From JAJDXO01 sp965213765 (GTDB taxonomy: Bacteria; Pseudomonadota; Alphaproteobacteria; Rhodospirillales; UBA2165), in assembly GCA_965213765.1 (NCBI GenBank), contig OZ243926.1, positions 3,906,001 through 3,970,000 of the forward strand: DNA of 64,000 nt, written 5' to 3'. Shown piece by piece: positions 58,041-64,000 of the stretch; positions within the stretch are counted from its first letter, which is position 1, and each line of letters begins with the position of its first letter. The translations under genes were made by a program, and so were the position numbers. The notes under the pieces are model-generated. The model saw nothing but the letters and a program-made list of their open reading frames with translations. It made no database searches and had not been told where the DNA came from.

Positions 58041-59621
58041 ATGGATTTAGCTATTTCACGTCACAAATTTAACCTGTCGCTGCTTGCCGGTGCCGCGGTG
58101 GCGGTTGCGTTTGCCGCCGGTGATGTTGCGGCCCAGGCGCAGCCGGTCAAAGGCGGCAAACTCACCGTTCACATCAACCGCGATATCGGCGGGTTTGATC
58201 ACATCAAGGTGCCGCAGGGCGGTATGGGCCGTTATCAAGTGCTTTGGGCGGTGCACGAGCGCTTGTTCGAGCTCGATGCAGGGGGAAATCCGGTGCCGCG
58301 ACTCGCCGTCAAAGCGAGCCCGAGCGATAACTTCAAAACCTGGCGGGTCGAACTCCGGAAGGGTGTGAAGTTCTCGAACGGCGAGGAGTTGACCTCCGAA
58401 GCCTATACCCATCACTTCGCCCGGCTGCTGGGGAGCGGTCTCGCAGGCCGGTTCAAGGCCCAGCTCGGCTCCAACCTTCAGAAGGTGACCGCGCCCGGCA
58501 AGCACACGGTGGAATTCCGGTTTGCCGAACCAAATCTGGCGTTTATCGAGGCCATGGCCACCGGCGGCAACTATATTTGGTACCTGAACGCGCCGGGCTT
58601 CGCCAAGAAGAACGAAAACGATCCGAACTACAACCGGATGTCGGCGGGCGCCGGCGCCTACATGGTCAAGGAGTGGGTTCCCGGCAAGGGCGTGACTTTG
58701 GTCAAAAACCCGCACTACTGGAATTCCAAGGAACAGCATCTTGACGAAATTTTCTACCGCATCACCACCGGGCCGGAAACGGCGGCGGCGTGGAACGCAT
58801 TTGCGGCGGGTGATCTCGATGTCATGTGGTCGCTGAACGGGTCCGGCTTGGCCCGTGCCCGCAAGGAAGGCGACAAGTACGTCATCGCCAACGGACATCG
58901 TGGTCAGCTGCACATGTCGATCAATTTCCAGACCATCCATAAGCCGCTTGAGGACAACCGGGTTCGTCTGGCGTTGGCCCACGCAATCGACCGCAAGGCG
59001 ATTGTCAAGATTGTCGGCCGCAATGCCCCGACTTTTGCCGATCAATCTTTCCCGCCGGGCAGCAAGTGGTTTTGCGATAATATTGCCTATCCGGCGTTCA
59101 ACCCGGAGAAAGCGAAGAAGCTGCTTGCCGAGTTCGGCCAGCCCATACCCGTACTGCCCATTTGGACGCTGAACATCCCGGCGATGCGCAAGACCGCTGA
59201 GATTATTCAGGCCATGTGGAAGAAGGTGGGCGTCGAATCCGAACTCAAGGTCGGTGGCCGCGGCCCAACCGGTGTGGTGTTCAAGATCGTGAAGGGCGAG
59301 ACACCCACCTGGGCCAATCCGCGCGGTTCACTGGTTCACCCAACGGTGTTCAATATGGATCTGCACTCGCAGAGCAAAAACAATATATGGCGCATCAAAT
59401 CGCCGAAGCTTGATGCGGCGATTGCCAAGGTCCGTGCCGCGCGCACCGACGCTGAGATCAAGGCTGCCCACTGCGGGTTCGAACAGGCCAAGACGGAAGT
59501 GGTGCCCTACATGCCCATCCAGTACGCGCCGAACGCCATCATGGCGCAGAAGCACGTGGGCGGTGTGGTGCCGCCTCACGATCCGCTGCTCGGATATCAT
59601 CGTTTCTGGCGCAAAAAATAG
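58041..59621 (+). CDS. ABC transporter solute-binding protein, family 5, paralogue 1
   Basis: 526 residues from the ATG at 58041 (GGGAGAG upstream). A signal peptide ends near VAAQAQP (residues 1-32). The SBP_bac_5 features are GGKLTVHINRDIGGFDHIKV, VHERLFELD, WRVELRKGVKFSNGEELTSE, YNRMSAGAGAYMVKEWVPGK and ALAHAIDRKAIVKIVGRNAP. Family 5 proteins bind peptides, opines, nickel or small organic ligands for Dpp/Opp-type importers. No permease or ATPase genes follow in the window; instead a second copy does. A terminator follows directly, so each copy is its own transcript. Confidence 0.88.
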   Translation: MDLAISRHKFNLSLLAGAAVAVAFAAGDVAAQAQPVKGGKLTVHINRDIGGFDHIKVPQGGMGRYQVLWAVHERLFELDAGGNPVPRLAVKASPSDNFKTWRVELRKGVKFSNGEELTSEAYTHHFARLLGSGLAGRFKAQLGSNLQKVTAPGKHTVEFRFAEPNLAFIEAMATGGNYIWYLNAPGFAKKNENDPNYNRMSAGAGAYMVKEWVPGKGVTLVKNPHYWNSKEQHLDEIFYRITTGPETAAAWNAFAAGDLDVMWSLNGSGLARARKEGDKYVIANGHRGQLHMSINFQTIHKPLEDNRVRLALAHAIDRKAIVKIVGRNAPTFADQSFPPGSKWFCDNIAYPAFNPEKAKKLLAEFGQPIPVLPIWTLNIPAMRKTAEIIQAMWKKVGVESELKVGGRGPTGVVFKIVKGETPTWANPRGSLVHPTVFNMDLHSQSKNNIWRIKSPKLDAAIAKVRAARTDAEIKAAHCGFEQAKTEVVPYMPIQYAPNAIMAQKHVGGVVPPHDPLLGYHRFWRKK

Positions 59622-59640
59622 CCGAACCGTGTTGTGAAAC

Positions 59641-59678
59641 GACGGGGCCCGTGCCGTTCGGCGCGGGCCTCGTCTTTT
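59641..59678 (+). terminator. Intrinsic terminator after binding protein 1
   Basis: GACGGGGCCCGTGCC and GGCGCGGGCCTCGTC form a long stem around GTTC with two G.U or mismatched pairs, followed by TTTT at 59675-59678. Confidence 0.75.
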
Positions 59679-59711
59679 GCTGATTTCCCACCGGATCATG
59701 CGCCGGATTTC

Positions 59712-59740
59712 TTGACTTGTATAAGAGTGCTCCGTAGGGT
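59712..59740 (+). promoter_or_regulatory. Possible promoter of binding protein 2
   Basis: TTGACT (59712-59717), 17 bases, TAGGGT (59735-59740). The -35 is good, the -10 weak. It lies between the terminator of copy 1 and the start of copy 2. Confidence 0.4.
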
Positions 59741-59835
59741 TCTGCCTCGTTTCGGCGTGTCGCCTGACATTGAAACACTGGAAAGCAATTGACGCAGAAA
59801 AACAAACAAGCGTCATTCATTCATGGGAGTTCTTT

Positions 59836-61434
59836 ATGCCGACAACTACACAATTCATGGGTTTCAAGGCGCTGCTTGCCGGTTCGGCGGCAGTCATTGC
59901 CGTGGCCGTTGCCGCGACCGGCGCTGTCGGTCAGGAGCAGCCGGTCAAAGGCGGCAAACTGACGGTTCATATCAACCGTGACATCGGTGGGTTCGACCAC
60001 ATTAAAGTGCCGCAGGGCGGCATGGGCCGGTTTCAGGTCCTTAATGCCGTTCACGACAAGCTGTTCGAGAAGGATGCCGATGGCAAGATCGTGCCCAAGC
60101 TGGCCGTCAAGGCAACGGCCGCTGACGATTTCAAGCGTTGGCGGGTCGAGCTGCGCAAGGGTGTGAAGTTTGCCCCGCACGCGGCCAATCCCGCCGAAGA
60201 GTTGACCTCCGAGGCCTATGTCCATCACTGGAACCGCCTGCTGGGCAGCAGCTTGGCCGGCCGTTTCCGGGCGCAATTGGGCTCCAACCTTCAAAAGGTC
60301 GTGGCGATTGACAAGCACACCATCGAATTCCAGTTCGGTGAGCCGAATCTGGCCTTCCGCGACGTGATGGCGGACGGCGGTATCTACGTTTGGTTCACCA
60401 ACGGACCGAGCTTCGCCAAAAAGTTCCAGGACGACCCGAACTATAACCGCATGTCCGCCGGCGCCGGCCCTTACATGGTCAAGGAGTGGGTGCCGGGCAA
60501 GGGCGTGACTCTGGTCAAGAACCCGAACTACTGGGATCCCGGTTCGCAGCATCTGGACGAGATTTTCTATCGCATCACGACCGGACCCGAGACCGCGGCG
60601 GCATGGAATGCGTTCGCGGCGGGCGATCTGGATGTGATGTGGTCGTTGAACGGCTCCGGCCTGGCGCGCGCCCGCAAGGAAGGCGATAAGTTCAATATCG
60701 CCAACGGCACGCGCGGCCAGTTGCATTTCTCGATCAACTTCCAGGCCAGCCATGCGCCGCTGGAAGATGTCCGGGTACGCCGCGCGCTGTCCCACGCCAT
60801 CGACCGCAAGGCGATCATCAGGATCGTCGGCCGGAACTCGCCGATCTTTGCCGATCAGTCGTTCCCGCCCGGTTCACCGTGGCACTGCGAGGGAATTGCC
60901 TATCCCGAGTTCAATGTCGAGAAGGCCAAGGCGCTGCTGGCCGAGTTCGGCAAGCCGGTGCCGAAGATCGAGATTTGGACACTGAACATTCCGTCCTTCC
61001 GCAAGACCATCGAGATTATTCAGGCCATGTGGAAGAAGGTCGGTGTCGAAAGCGAGATCAAGGTCGGCGGCCGCGGGCCCACCGGTGTGGTGTTTAAGAT
61101 CGTCAAGGGCGAAACCCCGGCGTGGATGAACCCGCGCGGGCCGCTGATCCATCCGACGGTGTTCAACATGGATCTGCATTCCAAGCACAAGAACAATATC
61201 TGGCGGATCAATTCACCGAAGCTGGATGCGGCCATCGCCAAGGTGAAGGCGGCGCGGGGCGATGCGGAGGTGAAGGCGGCCCACTGCGCCTTCGAAAAGG
61301 CGAAAACCGAGGTCGTGGCCTACATGCCGTTCCAGTATGCGCCGGCGGCCATGATGGCTCAGAAGAATGTGGGCGGCGTCAGGAATCCGAACGACGCCAA
61401 CCTCGGCTACCACCGCCTGTGGCGCAAGAAATAG
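59836..61434 (+). CDS. ABC transporter solute-binding protein, family 5, paralogue 2
   Basis: 532 residues from the ATG at 59836 (TGGGAG upstream). Signal peptide with KALLAGSAAVIAVAVAATGA, cleavage near VGQ. It is a close paralogue of the preceding gene, sharing long identical blocks such as PVKGGKLTVHINRDIGGFDH and GRGPTGVVFKIVKGETP; main differences are a PHAANPAEE insertion near residue 118 and the C-terminus (VRNPNDANLGYHRLWRKK). It should bind a similar ligand in the periplasm. No cognate membrane proteins are present. It has its own terminator. Confidence 0.88.
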   Translation: MPTTTQFMGFKALLAGSAAVIAVAVAATGAVGQEQPVKGGKLTVHINRDIGGFDHIKVPQGGMGRFQVLNAVHDKLFEKDADGKIVPKLAVKATAADDFKRWRVELRKGVKFAPHAANPAEELTSEAYVHHWNRLLGSSLAGRFRAQLGSNLQKVVAIDKHTIEFQFGEPNLAFRDVMADGGIYVWFTNGPSFAKKFQDDPNYNRMSAGAGPYMVKEWVPGKGVTLVKNPNYWDPGSQHLDEIFYRITTGPETAAAWNAFAAGDLDVMWSLNGSGLARARKEGDKFNIANGTRGQLHFSINFQASHAPLEDVRVRRALSHAIDRKAIIRIVGRNSPIFADQSFPPGSPWHCEGIAYPEFNVEKAKALLAEFGKPVPKIEIWTLNIPSFRKTIEIIQAMWKKVGVESEIKVGGRGPTGVVFKIVKGETPAWMNPRGPLIHPTVFNMDLHSKHKNNIWRINSPKLDAAIAKVKAARGDAEVKAAHCAFEKAKTEVVAYMPFQYAPAAMMAQKNVGGVRNPNDANLGYHRLWRKK

Positions 61435-61456
61435 CCGGCAATCACGCTAAATTCGG

Positions 61457-61485
61457 AAACGCCCGGGTCTCCGCCCGGGCGTTTT
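61457..61485 (+). terminator. Bidirectional intrinsic terminator
   Basis: AAACGCCCGGG (61457-61467) and CCCGGGCGTTT (61474-61484) are perfect arms around TCTCCG. The A- and T-rich ends allow termination of both the binding-protein gene and the convergent YciI-like gene. Confidence 0.82.
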
Positions 61486-61506
61486 CACGTCTAACCAATG
61501 GCTTGC

Positions 61507-61908
61507 TCAGTCCATCTTGTAGCGGCCGCTGGAATAGGTGAGATCGACCGTGACCCGGCCTTCGTTCAGCAGCCACGGCCGGATTGTGTAGTCTCGCGCA
61601 CCGCTCGCGTGCATGGGATCTGAATCCGCGATCTTCCTGGCCTCTTCCAGGCTGTCGGCGCGGATGATTACCATACCTTCGCCGCCCCATTCGCCGCCCG
61701 CATCGTTGGGGAACGGACCGGCGCCGAACATGATGCCTTTGGCTTCCAACTCGCCCTGAAACGCGAGGTGCTCCTCCAGGTTTTCGAAGATGGCCTCTAG
61801 GCCGCCGGTCGGCTTGGTGAACACGACATAGAGCTCTTTGGCCAACAATCCCTTGTCCCGGCACATGCCGACGAGTCCCTGCCAGCTCAGGTCAGGTGCG
61901 TCTCCCAT
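61507..61908 (-). CDS. YciI-like protein
   Basis: 133 residues from the ATG at 61908, preceded by a strong AAGGAGGAACGA ribosome site; upstream in-frame codons to 61974 are not needed. It has YVVFTKPTGGLEAIFENLEE, HLAFQGELEAKGIMFGAGPF, and MVIIRADSLEEARKIADSDP followed by MHASGARDYTIRPW, the YciI ferredoxin-like fold with its conserved His/Asp pair (here DPMH). YciI relatives act as small muconolactone isomerase-like or chloromuconolactone dehalogenase enzymes or have no known role. Convergent with the binding proteins. Confidence 0.82.
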   Translation of the reverse strand: MGDAPDLSWQGLVGMCRDKGLLAKELYVVFTKPTGGLEAIFENLEEHLAFQGELEAKGIMFGAGPFPNDAGGEWGGEGMVIIRADSLEEARKIADSDPMHASGARDYTIRPWLLNEGRVTVDLTYSSGRYKMD

Positions 61909-62121
61909 TCGTTCCTCCTTGATGAGTATGAAATTCATAACGGTCATCATGGCGAGCAGGCTGGTAGCGAACAATTCAATTCCTCATCAGCGGATGAACC
62001 CCATATGCAGGAAACGGATCACGATCATTTTTTCTTTGACTCAATTTTCCGCTCGGCCTTCAATCAGCACTGCAAAGAGATGGGTCGCCGTCATGAGGGT
62101 GCCCGAACCGGGGAGGTATCT

Positions 62122-63090
62122 ATGATCAAATATTTATTGGCGGCCGGTGCCGCCGCGACGCTCGTCATTGGCGCAGGTGCTCATGCGCAGACGTTGGGTA
62201 TCGGCACGTCCGGGCCAGGTGCTCTGACCCACGGGGTCGGCTCCGCCATCGCCAAGGTCGTGTCCGAAAAGTCGGGGATGCAGATGCGGGTGCGTCCATC
62301 CGGCGGATCAAGCATCTATGTCCCGGCGATGAATGCCGGCGATTTGGAGTTCGCGCTCACCAGTCACCTGGAAGCGCGCTTCGCCTATACGGGCAAGGTG
62401 ATCTACAACAAAGCCCACGAGAACGTTCGGGTCGTTGCCCGGCTCCGGCCATTGGCCGTCGGTTTCTTCGTCCAAAAGGATTCGCCGGTGCAGAAGTTCA
62501 CCGACCTGAAGGGCAAGCGGCTGGCCTACGGCTATACGACACAGAAAATCGTCGGCCATCTGATCGACGCCCACTTGGCCAACCACAACATGACCGTCGC
62601 CGACATCAAGCCGGTGCGGGTGCCCAACGTGCTGAGGGGTGCGGACGAGTTCTCCCGCGGTCGGGCCGATGCCCTGTTCTTCGCCGTGGCTTCGGGCAAG
62701 GTGCGGGAGGTTAACGCCAAGGTGGGCGGGCTCCGGCTGCTGCCGCTCGACGCGTCGCCTGAGGGCATGGTCCGGCTGCGCAAATGGGTGCCCGTCGCCT
62801 ATGTGCACACCGAGCGGCCCCGCAAGGGTCAGCCCGGCGTTACCCAACCGACCCCGATCATGGGATACGATTTGATCCTGATCGCCAATTCAAGCGTGCC
62901 CAACAAGACCGTCGGCGCGGTGATGAAGACCCTGGCCGGGAACAAGAAGGACCTGGTGGCCTCGTTTCGTGGTCTGGTGCTGTTCAATCCGAAGAAGATG
63001 ACCGCCACCAAGGGTCTCTCCGCACTCAAATATCATCCGGGTGCCATCGAGTTCTTCCAAGCGATGGGGCAGTGGCCGCCTAAATCCTAA
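62122..63090 (+). CDS. TAXI-family TRAP transporter solute-binding protein
   Basis: 322 residues from the ATG at 62122 with GGGGAGG upstream. Signal peptide MIKYLLAAGAAATLVIGAGA, cleavage after AHA. The TAXI features are LGIGTSGPGALTHGVGSAIA, MQMRVRPSGGSSIYVPAMNA, GDLEFALTSHLEARFAYTGK and LRPLAVGFFVQKDSPVQKFT. It binds an organic anion in the periplasm and passes it to the fused TRAP permease that starts 5 bases later. It is the third binding-protein type in this part of the genome. Confidence 0.88.
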   Translation: MIKYLLAAGAAATLVIGAGAHAQTLGIGTSGPGALTHGVGSAIAKVVSEKSGMQMRVRPSGGSSIYVPAMNAGDLEFALTSHLEARFAYTGKVIYNKAHENVRVVARLRPLAVGFFVQKDSPVQKFTDLKGKRLAYGYTTQKIVGHLIDAHLANHNMTVADIKPVRVPNVLRGADEFSRGRADALFFAVASGKVREVNAKVGGLRLLPLDASPEGMVRLRKWVPVAYVHTERPRKGQPGVTQPTPIMGYDLILIANSSVPNKTVGAVMKTLAGNKKDLVASFRGLVLFNPKKMTATKGLSALKYHPGAIEFFQAMGQWPPKS

Positions 63091-63095
63091 GGGCC

Positions 63096-64000
63096 TTGGC
63101 AGACGAACTGGAGATTGGCGAGAAACCGCGGCTGGCATCGCCGGCCGCGGTTCGCTTTGTCGCTGTTTTTGCGACGCTGTTGACCCTCGGCGCCATCGGC
63201 TGGGCGGTCAACGTTTACGACACCTATTTGGGGCTTGAACTCTACACCGAGCAATATCTCGGCGGCATGTTGTCCCTCGCCCTGCCGCTGGTGTTCATCA
63301 CCCAGCCGGCGAAGCGCAAGACGCCCCGCATCCACGTACCCTGGTACGATCTCGCCGCCGCCGCCGCGGCGTTCATATCGGCGGGCTACATGGCGTGGAA
63401 GTTCCCGGTACTGGCCGAGGCGGTCGTCGAGCGCCCGCCGGACGGCATGATCGCCGGGATGGTCATCATCGTTTTGGTGCTCGAAGGGCTGAGGCGGACC
63501 ACCGGCAACGTGCTCTTCGGCTTGGTGCTCGTCTTTCTGGCCCTCGCGCTCATCGGACACCTGATCCCCGGCGAATTGGCCGGACGTCCGCTGGCCTGGG
63601 ACAAGCTCGCCTACTATCTCGCCTGGGATCCGACCGCGATCCTGGGGACGCCGATGATCATCGTGACCACGGTGGTCACCGCCTTCGTTTTCTTCGGCAA
63701 CGTGCTGTTCAAATCGGGCGGGTCACGGTTCTTCACCGATATCTCCATGGTGCTCATGGGGCGCTATAGGGGCGGGCCGGCGAAAATCTCGGTGTTCGCC
63801 TCCGGGCTCTTCGGGTCGATCTCGGGAAGCGTCGTCTCAAATGTCGTTTCCACCGGGGTTATCACCATCCCCCTGATGCGCAACGGCGGCTACAAGGCGC
63901 ACGACGCCGGCGCCATCGAGGCGACGGCCTCCACCGGCGGCCAGTTGATGCCGCCGATCATGGGGGTCGCCGCCTTCCTGATGGCCGACTTCCTGCAAAT
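63096..64000 (+). CDS. TRAP transporter fused permease (4TM-12TM), truncated by the window end
   Basis: The first 301 codons are present and open to the last base; the stop lies beyond the window. It starts at a TTG at 63096, 5 bases after the TAXI gene, behind AAGGG (MADELEIGEKPRLASPAAVR). The hydrophobic segments FVAVFATLLTLGAIGWAVNV, YLGGMLSLALPLVFITQP and MVIIVLVLEGLRRTTGNVLF form the DctQ-like part. Next comes the DctM-like part with AFVFFGNVLFKSGGSRFFTD, SGLFGSISGSVVSNVVSTGV and STGGQLMPPIMGVAAFLMAD, motifs of TAXI-type permeases. Full proteins have about 650-700 residues. It moves the TAXI-bound substrate using an ion gradient. Confidence 0.85.
   Translation, partial: MADELEIGEKPRLASPAAVRFVAVFATLLTLGAIGWAVNVYDTYLGLELYTEQYLGGMLSLALPLVFITQPAKRKTPRIHVPWYDLAAAAAAFISAGYMAWKFPVLAEAVVERPPDGMIAGMVIIVLVLEGLRRTTGNVLFGLVLVFLALALIGHLIPGELAGRPLAWDKLAYYLAWDPTAILGTPMIIVTTVVTAFVFFGNVLFKSGGSRFFTDISMVLMGRYRGGPAKISVFASGLFGSISGSVVSNVVSTGVITIPLMRNGGYKAHDAGAIEATASTGGQLMPPIMGVAAFLMADFLQ

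Noticed and set aside
1..64000. tRNA, rRNA or riboswitch genes
   Set aside because: I looked for cloverleaf-type and conserved aptamer sequences in the intergenic regions and saw none that could be supported.

Overview
The window looks like a piece of a chromosome from a high-GC (roughly 60-65% by eye) free-living alphaproteobacterium, probably Rhodospirillales-like. This rests on the GC-rich codon use, the density of TTT (TctABC) and TRAP transporters, the HpsN-type dehydrogenase and the style of the dispersed palindromic repeats. No rRNA, tRNA, CRISPR array or phage module was seen. Nearly all genes belong to catabolism and uptake of organic acids, aromatics and organosulfur compounds.

Layout. 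0-5 kb: purine breakdown (allA facing xdhAB). 5-9 kb: a higBA toxin-antitoxin pair with a dyad operator, an AT-richer PD-(D/E)XK-type nuclease, then a luciferase-like monooxygenase with an apparent one-base frameshift, followed by a gentisate dioxygenase-like cupin. 9-19 kb: a DctP-like protein without signal peptide, a flavin monooxygenase, GMC and FMN oxidoreductases, a LysR regulator sharing a promoter element with the monooxygenase, and a TTT transporter whose TctA and TctB are fused. 19-28 kb: amidohydrolase, sulfatase, an orphan molybdenum hydroxylase large subunit, cupin, xanthine phosphoribosyltransferase, and a second FMN oxidase divergent from another sulfatase. 28.5-30.6 kb: an IS5-family element interrupted by a second IS5-family element, lodged between two repeat families. 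30.6-38 kb: a phosphosulfolactate synthase (ComA)-like gene divergent from marR-sulfatase, then tctC-tctB-tctA-sulfatase. 38.5-41 kb: hydratase, decarboxylase and SDR of a meta-cleavage type. 41-54 kb: GSTs, a hybrid histidine kinase-free sensor kinase, a thiolase-like gene carrying six perfect 24-bp tandem repeats, Lrp and IclR regulators, and an SDR divergent from an HpsN-like sulfopropanediol dehydrogenase; then MlaC, another nuclease-like protein and an aldo/keto reductase. 54-64 kb: TusA, two paralogous extradiol-type VOC proteins, quinone reductase, two tandem paralogous family-5 solute-binding proteins, YciI, and a TAXI-TRAP transporter cut by the window end.

The most interesting system is a candidate MarR-controlled organosulfur regulon. 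One palindrome (TAGTTG-N6-CAACTA) sits in three promoter regions: comA-like/marR, the tctCBA-sulfatase operon, and the FMN oxidase/sulfatase pair. Together with four sulfatases and an HpsN-like gene this suggests uptake and breakdown of sulfated or sulfonated compounds; the actual substrate is not known from sequence.

Two dispersed repeat families (a MITE-like element with terminal inverted repeats, and a 44-bp hairpin) repeatedly abut genes exactly at their TAG stop codons, and account for most of the non-coding sequence.
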